A DNA stretch of 64,000 bases from NCBI RefSeq assembly GCF_000697965.2, contig NZ_CP015880.1, positions 1,860,001 through 1,924,000 on the forward strand, given 5' to 3'. Below the pieces are notes generated by a model. It saw only the letters and a program-made list of their open reading frames with translations. It did not search any database and was not told the origin of the DNA. Source of the stretch: Ensifer adhaerens. GTDB taxonomy: Bacteria; Pseudomonadota; Alphaproteobacteria; Rhizobiales; Rhizobiaceae. The position numbers and the translations under genes were made by a program. Shown here piece after piece: positions 31,918 to 40,426 of this stretch; the stretch's first letter is position 1; every line of letters begins with the position of its first letter.

Positions 31918-32517
31918 ATGGCCCCCGTGGAGATCGATCCCGCCAAGGTTCATGAATTCAAGGACTTCCAGAGCTTTTACGACTGGCTCGCCACCCACCA
32001 CCAGAGCGAAACCGAAGTGTGGATCAAGACCCACAAGGTCAGCTCCGGCCTCGCCTCGGTCACGCCCAAGGAGGCGATCGACGCGGTGCTCTGCTGGGGT
32101 TGGATCGACGGCGTGCGCAAGGGGCACGACGACAGGAGTTTCCTCCAGCGCTATTCGCCGCGCGGCAAGAAGAGCATCTGGAGCCAGATCAATGTCGACA
32201 ATGTCTCGCGCCTGATTGCCGAGGGCCGTATGACCGAGCACGGGCTCAAACAGGTCGATGCCGCCAAGGCCGACGGCCGCTGGGACCGCGCCTATGCCAG
32301 CGGCAAGGACATGCAGATCCCCGACGACCTGCAGGCGGCGATCGACGCTGAGCCCGAAGCCCGCGAAATGCTTGGCAAGCTCAGCGCACAGAACCGCTTC
32401 GCGCTCGCCTTCCGCACCCACAACATGAAGACCGAAGCCGGGCGCAAAAAGAAGATCGAGACCTTCGTCGAGATGCTGAAGCGCGGCGAAACGATCTATC
32501 CGCAGAAGAGCAAGTAA
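31918..32517 (+). CDS. YdeI/OmpD-associated (DUF1905-type) family protein
   Basis: A 199-residue soluble protein with the YdeI layout: FYDWLATHHQSETEVWIKTHK at about 19-39, AIDAVLCWGWIDGVRKGHDD and the RYSPRGKKSIWSQINVDNVSRL block, and the basic C-terminal helix HNMKTEAGRKKKIETFVEML. The family was linked to polymyxin/peptide resistance in Salmonella. Its biochemical role is unknown. The ATG at 31918 follows GAGGAG. Confidence 0.8.
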   Translation: MAPVEIDPAKVHEFKDFQSFYDWLATHHQSETEVWIKTHKVSSGLASVTPKEAIDAVLCWGWIDGVRKGHDDRSFLQRYSPRGKKSIWSQINVDNVSRLIAEGRMTEHGLKQVDAAKADGRWDRAYASGKDMQIPDDLQAAIDAEPEAREMLGKLSAQNRFALAFRTHNMKTEAGRKKKIETFVEMLKRGETIYPQKSK

Positions 32518-32630
32518 AGCGATTGAGGGGCACGACCGAAAGGTCGGCCTTCGTCCTGGCGGACCGGCATAGCCCGAGACCGATCCGGCACCGGCAAGGC
32601 TCGACGCCCGACGGCCGGGGGCCCAAAGCT

Positions 32631-32708
32631 GTTTGCACGCTCAATCTTGGCAATATCCGGCTTGATCATGCCCGGCATCTCCACCGTCACGCGCTTGGCA
32701 CGTGCAGG
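32631..32708 (-). pseudogene. Remnant copy of a VOC-protein C-terminus
   Basis: Reading the minus strand here gives ARAKRVTVEMPGMIKPDIAK, then IERA. The intact VOC gene downstream ends in ARAKRVTEAMLGMIKLDIAE, then LERA. The two DNA segments (32631-32708 and about 33450-33530) are similar base by base and in the same direction, so this is a decayed partial duplication about 0.8 kb from its source, with no usable start. The rest of 32518-32792 has nothing else I can name. Confidence 0.7.
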
Positions 32709-32792
32709 GGCGAAAAATGAACGCCGAAGGCGACACTCGTTCTGTCGGACGCACACAAACGTCGCCTTAGCCCTTTGACTTACAGCCCGGCG

Positions 32793-33206
32793 TCACTGAC
32801 CGGCGCGGCCGAAGCGCGCGGCACCACCTCCGACGAAGCGTAGGACCGGCGGACCAAAGCGGTTGTCACCCTCCTCGCTCGCGAGGTAGCCCAACATGAC
32901 GAGGCCCAAGAGCGGCCCGACGACCGGGACGAACAGCGCAAGGTTCCACCACCCGGAACGGCCATGGTCGTGCCAGCGCTCGGTGTTGACCGTGAAGCCG
33001 AAATAGAAACTCGCGGCGATGATGAGGATGACAAGCATATGCATAAGGCTGAAGCCCGCGGCATAATTGTCGACGCCCGAAAGCGCCAACAACGCCCCGC
33101 CGGCGAACATCGCGGCTATCGCCGCAATGCAGATAACGATCTGCGCCAACCACCAGGCCTGACGTCCGATACGGCCATCAACACTCGTAAACATCTGTAA
33201 ATTCAC
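32793..33206 (-). CDS. DUF805 membrane protein
   Basis: A 137-residue protein from the GTG at 33206, whose upstream GGGGGAGAC is a good site. DUF805 features are seen: FTSVDGRIGRQAWWLAQI at the start, three to four helices and the NTERWHDHGRSGWWNLALFV motif at about 75-95. DUF805 proteins are small inner-membrane proteins of unknown role. A longer form from 33239 is possible. Confidence 0.8.
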   Translation of the reverse strand: MNLQMFTSVDGRIGRQAWWLAQIVICIAAIAAMFAGGALLALSGVDNYAAGFSLMHMLVILIIAASFYFGFTVNTERWHDHGRSGWWNLALFVPVVGPLLGLVMLGYLASEEGDNRFGPPVLRFVGGGAARFGRAGQ

Positions 33207-33439
33207 GTCGTCTCCCCCCAACAGCCAGTGCGCTTCCAAGTGCCCCCGCGCCGGCCAGCCTTGTCATCCGATAAAAGGTTCCCTCATAAACGGGTAGATG
33301 TCTTCGCGCCAAAAAGCGCCCCATGGTTGCACAGGCAGGCGGCCTTGTGCCTGGCATCTCGAGCGTCGCTGGAGGCGGGGCATGGCCCGCCTGCCGCTTC
33401 CATAACTTGCGGGTCCTGCACCCACGAGACAACCGGCTT

Positions 33440-33916
33440 CTAGCCGTGAAACGCCCGCTCCAGTTCGGCGATATCGAGCTTGATCATACCGAGCATCGCC
33501 TCCGTGACGCGCTTGGCGCGCGCACGGTCGGAATGGGCGACCATGTCGCCGAGCACCCTTGGCACGATCTGCCAGCACAACCCCCAGCGGTCGCGGATCC
33601 AGCCGCATTGTTCGATCTGTCCACCGTTTTCGCTGATCGCGTTCCAAATCCGGTCGATCTCCTCCTGGGTATCGCACTGGATCATGATCGAGAAGGAATG
33701 GTTGAACGGATCGAGGGGCCCGGCTTCGAGCGCCAGGAATTCCTGGTTGCCGAGCGTGAACTCGATGGTCGTCACGCTGCCGGGCGGTCCGCTCGGGCTT
33801 TCCGCCGGCAAGGTGGTGACGCGGATGATTGCCGAATTGGGAACGAGCGAAACATAGAAGTCGACGGCCTGGCGCGCCTCCTTCGCAAACCAGAGATTTG
33901 AAACGACATTGGTCAT
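33440..33916 (-). CDS. VOC family protein (PhnB/3-dmu-9 type)
   Basis: A 158-residue VOC-fold protein. It shows FAKEARQAVDFYVSLVPNS near the start, FTLGNQEFLALEAGPL in the middle and NGGQIEQCGWIRDRWGLCWQ at about 98-117, and the typical C-terminal helices with VTEAMLGMIKLDIAELERAF. PhnB-like VOC proteins are common and have no known activity. GGAGGACC lies before the ATG at 33916. A partial duplicate of its end lies at 32631-32708. Confidence 0.88.
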   Translation of the reverse strand: MTNVVSNLWFAKEARQAVDFYVSLVPNSAIIRVTTLPAESPSGPPGSVTTIEFTLGNQEFLALEAGPLDPFNHSFSIMIQCDTQEEIDRIWNAISENGGQIEQCGWIRDRWGLCWQIVPRVLGDMVAHSDRARAKRVTEAMLGMIKLDIAELERAFHG

Positions 33917-34039
33917 GATTTGGTCCTCCTCGTGCCGCCTGATCATGGGCGGTAACCGAAGGACGATCGACTTCGTTCCAAGCCGACAGGTGACGGATCA
34001 TTATTTCCGAGGGTGGGCCTGCCGGTCTGGCCCGGCAGT

Positions 34040-35341
34040 TTACGAGGCCAGCGCGTCGAGCAGCGCCAACTCGGAAATCACCCGGTTCCGGCCGGCATGC
34101 TTGGCCATGTAGAGAAACTGGTCGGCGGCATGCAGGTAGTTCTCGAAGGCCTCCGAGGTCTCGATCGTGGCAAGCCCGATCGAGACGGTAATCGTCAGCT
34201 CCTCGTCGTCGGCGACGATGCGGGATTTTGCGAGTTCCAGGCGCAGCGCGTCGCAAAAGGCGAAGGCGCGCCGCACGTCGCAGCCGTTGAAGAGGATGCC
34301 GAACTCCTCGCCGCCGAGGCGGGCGAGCAGATGGTCCTCGCCAACGAGCACGGAGAGGCGCTTGGCCACATGCTTCAGCACGATGTCGCCGATCTCGTGG
34401 CCATAGGTGTCGTTGAGGCGCTTGAAATGATCGATATCAAGCACGGCGATCGCCGTCGGCTCGCCGCGCCTGAGGCACTGCTCGACCAGCCGCGGCCCCG
34501 CCACGAAGAAGTGTCGGCGGTTGTAGAGGTCGGTGAGGTAGTCGCTGGCCGCCTGCCGCTGCAGCGTCTGCAGCCGCTTCTGCACGCCGGCCGCCTGCGC
34601 AATGCGCCCATTGAACTCCGCTTCGAGGAAGGGCTTCTGAATGAAATCCGTACCGCCCGCTTCGAGGAAACGGGCGCCGGCACGCCGGTCGCCGCTGTCG
34701 GAGAGACCGATGACCGGCACCGCACCGTCGCCCCGCCGCCGTTCCACCTCGGCAAGCAGCGCTGCGCCGGACATGTCGGAGAGATCAAGGTCGGTGACGA
34801 CGAGATCGACGGCCTCGCCGCTGTCGAGCACCTGCAGCGCATCGGCGGCAGATGCGACCTCGCAGACGGAAATCCGCTTGCGCCTCAAGATGCCGGCCAG
34901 TTCGCTGCGCGAGGCGGCATCGGAATCAGCAAGCAACACCGTCGTCTTGCCGTTGGTCAGCGCCCGATCAACGGCGCCAATCAAGAGATTGATCGATTCC
35001 GGCTGGTGCTTGATGACACAATCGAGCGCGCCGCGCCTGAGGATTTCCTCGCGCGTATGGTCGTTGAAGGCCGCGGTGAAGACGACGGCCGGCACCTGGT
35101 TGTCGAGGATGAATTCGAGCGCCTCGCAATTGGGCGCATCCGGCAGGTTGAGATCGAGAACGGCGAGCGAGAAGCTCTCCGGCGCCTGCTCCAGCGCTTC
35201 CTTCAGCGCCGCCAGCGAGTTGCAATGGGTAACGCGAATGCCGTGGACGGACTCAAGCCCGTACTTCAGCGCCGTCGCAAACATCCGGGAATCTTCGACA
35301 AGCAGCATGCGCTTGTCACTGTGCTTCTGCACAGAATTCAC
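34040..35341 (-). CDS. Tandem receiver-GGDEF protein (putative diguanylate cyclase)
   Basis: From the GTG at 35341 this is a 433-residue protein. A first receiver domain (MLLVEDSRMF, LAVLDLNLPD with phospho-Asp, CVIK) is followed by a second (VLLADSDAASRSEL, LVVTDLDLSDMSG, FIQKPF) and a GGDEF domain with an intact GGEEF active site (ARLGGEEFGILFNG). The RxxD inhibitory site expected before GGEEF is missing (VGED), so product inhibition may be lost. It should make cyclic di-GMP in response to phosphorylation. Start uncertain: a second GTG lies 3 codons on and a TTG 23 codons upstream. Confidence 0.85.
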   Translation of the reverse strand: MNSVQKHSDKRMLLVEDSRMFATALKYGLESVHGIRVTHCNSLAALKEALEQAPESFSLAVLDLNLPDAPNCEALEFILDNQVPAVVFTAAFNDHTREEILRRGALDCVIKHQPESINLLIGAVDRALTNGKTTVLLADSDAASRSELAGILRRKRISVCEVASAADALQVLDSGEAVDLVVTDLDLSDMSGAALLAEVERRRGDGAVPVIGLSDSGDRRAGARFLEAGGTDFIQKPFLEAEFNGRIAQAAGVQKRLQTLQRQAASDYLTDLYNRRHFFVAGPRLVEQCLRRGEPTAIAVLDIDHFKRLNDTYGHEIGDIVLKHVAKRLSVLVGEDHLLARLGGEEFGILFNGCDVRRAFAFCDALRLELAKSRIVADDEELTITVSIGLATIETSEAFENYLHAADQFLYMAKHAGRNRVISELALLDALAS

Positions 35342-35624
35342 CCGGCCTGGCGTGCGGCGCAATCTCACGTCCCTGCAACCCCTCTCGAGCCACAGGCGTG
35401 CTTCCCTCAAGGGGTGACGCTGGCTCCCGAAATCTTCAACCCGGCCACTTGCCGCGCCTGGCCTTTCGGCCGGCGTGATCCGTGTGACCGGGTTCCCCGC
35501 TCCTGCTGCGGCGGATTGAAGACCGTTCGGATTGCAATTTCGTTAATACGGCAACCTGTGCGCGGCGTTTTTGGTGCACCCACCCAATAATTCTTAGGGG
35601 TTTTTACCCATCCTGCTTTGATGG

Positions 35625-36458
35625 TTAAGCAGGAACCCTAACTTTTTCACTGAGTGTGCGGATCTTGGTCAGCGTATCCAGGTTCTGGTTGACGCGGCAG
35701 TAGAATTCCTCGTTGACGAAGGGACGAACGACGAAGTCGTTGCCGCCGGCCTTGAGGAAGCGCGCCGACAGAAGGCGGTTGGTCGACGACGAAACACCGA
35801 TGATGCGCAGCTGGTGCGGCCCGTAGGAACTGCGAATGCGCCGCGTCAGCTCGAAGCCGTCGATATCAGGCATGTTGTAGTCGGTGATGACGAGGCCGAT
35901 GTCCGGATTGTTCTTGAGGAGCTCCAGCGCCATCGCGCCGTTTTCGGCCGAGCTGGTGCGGAAGTTGTAGCGCTTGAGCTGCGTCGTCAGCAGCGCGCGT
36001 GCGGTCGGACTGTCGTCGACGATCAGCACATGGTGCTTGTGGTTGGTGAGGAACCGGCAGACCGATTCTGCCAGCATGTCGACGGCAAAGACGCTGTCCT
36101 TGATGACGTAGTCGACGATCTCCTTGGCCAGAATCTTCTCGCGCGTCGATTCCTGGAACGAGCCGGTGAAGACGACCGTCGGCACGCTCATCTCGATCAG
36201 GTAGTTGAGCGCCTCGCCGTTTTCCGCCCCCGGCAGGTTGATGTTGGAGATGGCGAGCGAGGCCGGGAATGTCGCGTTTTCGACGGCGAACTGCAGATCG
36301 TCATAGTCACGGCAGACGATGACATCGATGTCGAACAGCTCTTTCAGCCGCTTCGAGACCATCGAGGAAAAGAGGTTGGAGTCCTCGGCAAGCACGATGC
36401 GGTGCTCGGCAAGGGATTCGCCGGAATAATACATTCCGGAAACGCCAAAAAATGACAT
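35625..36458 (-). CDS. Tandem receiver protein without output domain, first receiver degenerate
   Basis: A 277-residue protein with two receiver domains and nothing else. It is a clear relative of the receiver half of the GGDEF protein 0.3 kb downstream. In receiver 1 the phospho-acceptor Asp is replaced by Asn72 (LAISNINLPG where the paralogue has LAVLDLNLPD), while the acidic patch (AEDS) and Lys120 remain. In receiver 2 Asp193 is present (VITDYNMPDIDG) but the usual Lys of KPF is Arg245 (VVRPF). It probably acts as a phosphorylation sink or adaptor for the same pathway, perhaps chemotaxis- or motility-linked. No histidine kinase gene lies in the window. Confidence 0.88.
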   Translation of the reverse strand: MSFFGVSGMYYSGESLAEHRIVLAEDSNLFSSMVSKRLKELFDIDVIVCRDYDDLQFAVENATFPASLAISNINLPGAENGEALNYLIEMSVPTVVFTGSFQESTREKILAKEIVDYVIKDSVFAVDMLAESVCRFLTNHKHHVLIVDDSPTARALLTTQLKRYNFRTSSAENGAMALELLKNNPDIGLVITDYNMPDIDGFELTRRIRSSYGPHQLRIIGVSSSTNRLLSARFLKAGGNDFVVRPFVNEEFYCRVNQNLDTLTKIRTLSEKVRVPA

Positions 36459-36643
36459 TGAACGCCTATGTGAAAGAGTGTCCCCCTACAGCTCCGCGCG
36501 TTCTTCATGCCCGCCTAGTCGCTGTAACTTGCAGGCGCCATGCTAGAGGAGAAAGGCTTTCTTCGGTGTTAATAAGCGGCCGGCGAATTAACGAGACCGG
36601 CGTGCCGGCTTGAGACGTCCGGCCGCCGTGACGCCGGCTTTTC

Positions 36644-37717
36644 TCATGCCTCCGGGGCTCGGCCACGCCGCGTCTCGGCGGTCCGGCGGATGACCTCGGC
36701 GATCTCCGGATTGCTGCTCGACAGCATCTGGAAATCCTCCGAATAGAGCGACAGCAAAGAGACTTCTGTGGCAGCCGTGACGGTCGCAGAGCGCGGCTCA
36801 CCCGATATCAGCGCCATCTCGCCGAAGAAGCTGCCGGGGCCGAGCTCGACCGGCGTCGGTGACGGCGTTGCAATCGTCACGCGCCCCTCGACGATGAAGT
36901 ACATCTGGTCGCCCGGCTCGCCCTTGCGGCAGATGATGCTACCTGCCGGCACCGCCCGCGGCCGCAATGCCCTGACGATCTCGACGAAGGCGGCCGAGCC
37001 GAGCTTTTCGAACAGCGGCACCGCCGCGACCAGCTGCCAGTTGCGCACGAAATCCTGGCGGCGCACTTCTTCGAAAAACCCGGTGGCGAGAATGCCAGCC
37101 CAGAGCGCAAAGATGCCGATACCGCTCATCATCACCAGACCGGCAAGCACCCGGCCGGCCAGCGTCTGCGGGATCTCGTCGCCATAGCCGGTGGTCGACA
37201 GCGTCACCACCGCCCACCACATGGCCTGCGGAATGCTGCCAAACTTGTCCGGCTGGATGTCGCGCTCGATCAGATAGGCGACCAGCGATGCGCCGAAGAG
37301 CACGATGCCGAAGAGCGAGGTGACGCCGACGAGATTGGGCGCGGCGCGCGCCACCACCCGGCCGAGCAGCCGGAAGAAGGTGGAATGGCGCAAGGGCTTC
37401 AAGAGCCAGACTCCGCAATAAAGGCTCTGGTCGCGCGGATCGGCGAACAGGAAGGCGGCCAGCGGAACGACGACGGCCACCATATCAATGACGAGATGCG
37501 GCATCAGCGCGCGACGATCCGCCGTGGGCCAGGCGGCGAGCGTATCGGCCAGCTGCAGCACATAGAAAAGCCAGAGGCCGCCAAGCACCAGCTCCAGCGA
37601 GAGCCGCGCCGTCGCGCCGATATTGCGCGTGGTCAGCGCCGCGACGGCGGCAAGGCCGAGCGCTGCCAGCAGTCCGTTGAGCGGCGTGGAAATTCGTAAG
37701 GAAGGCCGTGCCGACAT
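36644..37717 (-). CDS. Cyclic-nucleotide-gated potassium channel, MloK1-like
   Basis: The 357 residues give six membrane helices, with the potassium selectivity filter TTGYGD at 175-180, followed by the pore-lining S6 helix (RVLAGLVMMSGIGIFALWAG) and a C-terminal cyclic-nucleotide-binding domain from about 235. That domain has the PAGSIICRKGEPGDQMYFIVEG start and the phosphate-binding cassette FFGEMALISGEPRSATV. Length and layout match Mesorhizobium loti MloK1, which opens on binding cAMP. Two adenylate/guanylate cyclase genes lie 1.3 kb and 4.5 kb away and could supply the ligand. Confidence 0.92.
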   Translation of the reverse strand: MSARPSLRISTPLNGLLAALGLAAVAALTTRNIGATARLSLELVLGGLWLFYVLQLADTLAAWPTADRRALMPHLVIDMVAVVVPLAAFLFADPRDQSLYCGVWLLKPLRHSTFFRLLGRVVARAAPNLVGVTSLFGIVLFGASLVAYLIERDIQPDKFGSIPQAMWWAVVTLSTTGYGDEIPQTLAGRVLAGLVMMSGIGIFALWAGILATGFFEEVRRQDFVRNWQLVAAVPLFEKLGSAAFVEIVRALRPRAVPAGSIICRKGEPGDQMYFIVEGRVTIATPSPTPVELGPGSFFGEMALISGEPRSATVTAATEVSLLSLYSEDFQMLSSSNPEIAEVIRRTAETRRGRAPEA

Positions 37718-37847
37718 TCACTCCCCCAGCGTCCGCTCGCCGACGACGCCTCGGCCGGACGGGGGCGGCAACGCTTTGATCTAAAGCACAATTCACTGCA
37801 TGAATCGATGCTCATTTAAGGGGATTCGAATTTGTAGCGAAACAGGC

Positions 37848-38258
37848 CTAGTAGCGGGTGTCGGACGGCTCCTCGTCGCCTGTGCGTTCGCGATCTTCCT
37901 GGTACTGCGCGGCACCCTCCACTGGCCGCAGCCAAGGCTCCCGGCGCTTGACCCAGAGTTCGTAGCTCGGCTTCAGCGTCGTCGGCGCCTGGGACAGGAT
38001 GCCGAGCTTGACCTCCGCCTCGCGCGCGTCGACTGAAAAGACACGCGAGCCGCAATGCGAACAGAAGCACCGGCCCTGGAAATCCGAAATTTCGCCCGAA
38101 TATTCAAACTGTTCCGCGGGCCAGATGCCATAGAAGGTGAAGGCGGATCCGCTCTCCTTGCGGCAGTCCATGCAATGGCAGATGCCGACCCGGATCGGTT
38201 CGCCGCGCACCGAGAGCGCGACCCGACCGCAAAGGCATTTTCCCGATAGCGCCGTCAT
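37848..38258 (-). CDS. GFA family zinc protein (glutathione-dependent formaldehyde-activating-like)
   Basis: A 136-residue protein with the GFA zinc motifs: GKCLCGRVAL at the start, CHCMDCRKESGSAF at about 27-40 and CFCSHCGSRVF in the middle. Named members bind formaldehyde with glutathione, but most family members have unknown substrates. It is not part of an obvious operon. Confidence 0.88.
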   Translation of the reverse strand: MTALSGKCLCGRVALSVRGEPIRVGICHCMDCRKESGSAFTFYGIWPAEQFEYSGEISDFQGRCFCSHCGSRVFSVDAREAEVKLGILSQAPTTLKPSYELWVKRREPWLRPVEGAAQYQEDRERTGDEEPSDTRY

Positions 38259-38438
38259 GTTCCTACCCCCTGTCCCAACCGTGATGCCAGACCAGGGAAA
38301 CGACGTGGTCGGTTGTTCGGTTCCCACGCTTGTTGCCGGCATCAAGATGCGCTCTGAGATCGCCTGAACCCGACTGTCTTGGCGGAACCTTTCGCGGTTT
38401 GACGCCTTCTGCCGGTATGCCAAACGGAGGTACGAACC

Positions 38439-38855
38439 ATGGCACATGCCGACGAACAGGAGATTATCGACCTCGAACAGGAATTCTGGCGAACCATTCT
38501 GGAGAAGGACACCGAGGCATCCGTGGCCATGCTGCCCGAACGCTCGATTGTCGTCGGCGCGCAAGGCGCAGCGGTGCTCACGCCGGACGACTATCGCAGA
38601 ATGGCAGAACAGGCCGAGCGTTCCTGGAAGCTCAAGTCGTTCCGCCTCGACGACGTCAGCGTGGTCTTTCCGCGCGAGGACGTCGCCGTCATCGCCTATA
38701 CGGTGACGGAAGAGATGGATGTGGACGGGCAGCCTTTGACACTGAAAGCCGCCGACGCCACCACCTGGATACGCGAGAACAGCGGTTGGCAGGCCTGTCT
38801 GCACACGGAGTCCGTGCTTGGCGATCCCTTCGGTCGCGACCGCAAGGTAGCCTGA
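38439..38855 (+). CDS. NTF2-like (DUF4440/SnoaL type) protein
   Basis: A 138-residue soluble protein with the cone-shaped NTF2 pattern: long N-terminal helix (DEQEIIDLEQEFWRTILEKD), the conserved DDYRRMAEQ turn and beta strands VAVIAYTVTEEMD and ATTWIRENSGWQACLHTESV. GGAGG lies about 10 bases before the ATG. DUF4440 proteins are small ligand-binding or enzyme domains of unknown specificity. Confidence 0.85.
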   Translation: MAHADEQEIIDLEQEFWRTILEKDTEASVAMLPERSIVVGAQGAAVLTPDDYRRMAEQAERSWKLKSFRLDDVSVVFPREDVAVIAYTVTEEMDVDGQPLTLKAADATTWIRENSGWQACLHTESVLGDPFGRDRKVA

Positions 38856-38975
38856 GGAGTGCTGGCGAGGTAGAGCGTAGCGAATGACGGGAAGGCGGTC
38901 GGCCGCTTTCCCCTCGACCAATCCTCACCGATAAACCGTCTGCCCCGGCGCCCGTTTTCGGTGTAGGATGCCGGC

Positions 38976-40385
38976 ATGAGTGAAGCCCAGCCTCTGTTCG
39001 ATATGCTGCGCCAGACCGTGCAGCCTGAAATCGCCGGCGTATTGGAGCGATTTGTCCGGGAAGCGCCGGACCGCAAACTCGGCCGCATCAACGCACTCGC
39101 CTTTGCCGCCGAGCACGGGCTCGACGAGGAGAAGGCGATCGCCGCCTTCCTGCATGCTTCCCGCCTCGGGCTTTTCGAGCTTTCCTGGAATGTGCTTTGC
39201 CCCGGCTGCGGCGGCGTACTCGATGCCAACACCTCGCTGAAGACCGTGCAGAGCGACACCTATACCTGCTCTCTCTGCGCCGCCGGCTATGAGCCGACGC
39301 TGGACGAGATGGTGGAGGTGACCTTCACCGTGAACCCGCGCATACGCCACATCGAGGCCCACAGCCCGCATGAACTGACGCCGCTCGAATATTTCCGGCA
39401 GATCTACTGGGGCTCCGGCATTGAGTTGCCCGAGGAGGGCTACGAGGCCCAGGTCGACGATTTCATGATCGAGGCACTGGAATTGCCGCCCGGCGAAAAG
39501 GCGGTGATCTCGCTGCAGATGCCGGCGGAATTCATCATCATCTTCGAGCCGGTGACCCATGCTGCGCAGTTCATCGACGTCAAGGGCGAGCCGACCAAGG
39601 AGCGGCGCACGCTGTCGCTCGTCTTCGACCGCGGCCATCGCCACGACGAAGCGCTGACCATGCAACCCGGTCCCTTGCGCATCCAGGTGGAAAACCACAC
39701 GGATGTCCGCACCCTGCCCTCGGTCTGCATCGCCAACGACGCGCTGCACGATATCCTCGGCCGCCGCCGGCCGTTCCTGACCGCCAAGCGGCTGCTCTCC
39801 AACCAGACCTTCCGCGACATCTACCGCACCGACACGATCGACGTAGACCAGCGGCTGAAGATCACCAGCCTCACCTTTCTCTTCTCCGACCTGCGCGGCT
39901 CGACCGAGCTCTACGAGCGGGTCGGCGACCTCGCCGCCTTCGATCTGGTGAAGACCCATTTTAGTGTCGTCAACGAGATCGTCGCGGCGGAGGCCGGCGC
40001 GGTGGTCAAGACGATCGGCGACGCCGTCATGGCCACCTTCCCGACGCCGGACCGGGCGGTTGCGGCCGCCATGCGCATGCGAGACGCCATGCGACAGCTG
40101 AACGAGGACCGCGGCTCGGAAGACCTGCTGCTGAAAATCGGCATCCACGAGGGACCGTGCATCGCCGTCAGCCTCAACGAGCGGCAGGACTATTTCGGCC
40201 AGACGGTCAACATCGCCTCTCGGGTCCAACACCTCGCCAGCTCGCGCGAAATCTTTGCGACCGGTTCGGTGCTCGACGATCCTCGCGCCTCGAGCCTGCT
40301 CAGCGATCGCGGCCTCAACCCGCAATCGCACAATGTCGCGCTCAGAGGCATCACGAACGAGATCAGCATTTTCTCGATCCCGTGA
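38976..40385 (+). CDS. Class III adenylate/guanylate cyclase with DUF5939 N-terminal domain
   Basis: The 469-residue protein ends in a class III cyclase domain from about residue 300, with the metal-binding Asp in FLFSDLRGSTELYERVG, a second Asp in KTIGDAVMATF, and the transition-state Asn/Arg in GQTVNIASRVQ. The N-terminal 290 residues form the DUF5939 region, with a zinc-ribbon-like CPGCGG...CSLC. It likely makes cAMP (or cGMP) in the cytoplasm under control of an unknown signal. The next gene is a second cyclase, in convergent orientation. Confidence 0.88.
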   Translation: MSEAQPLFDMLRQTVQPEIAGVLERFVREAPDRKLGRINALAFAAEHGLDEEKAIAAFLHASRLGLFELSWNVLCPGCGGVLDANTSLKTVQSDTYTCSLCAAGYEPTLDEMVEVTFTVNPRIRHIEAHSPHELTPLEYFRQIYWGSGIELPEEGYEAQVDDFMIEALELPPGEKAVISLQMPAEFIIIFEPVTHAAQFIDVKGEPTKERRTLSLVFDRGHRHDEALTMQPGPLRIQVENHTDVRTLPSVCIANDALHDILGRRRPFLTAKRLLSNQTFRDIYRTDTIDVDQRLKITSLTFLFSDLRGSTELYERVGDLAAFDLVKTHFSVVNEIVAAEAGAVVKTIGDAVMATFPTPDRAVAAAMRMRDAMRQLNEDRGSEDLLLKIGIHEGPCIAVSLNERQDYFGQTVNIASRVQHLASSREIFATGSVLDDPRASSLLSDRGLNPQSHNVALRGITNEISIFSIP

Positions 40386-40426
40386 GGCTGGCCGGGAACG
40401 GAACGCCCATATCCCGCGAGTGGCGA

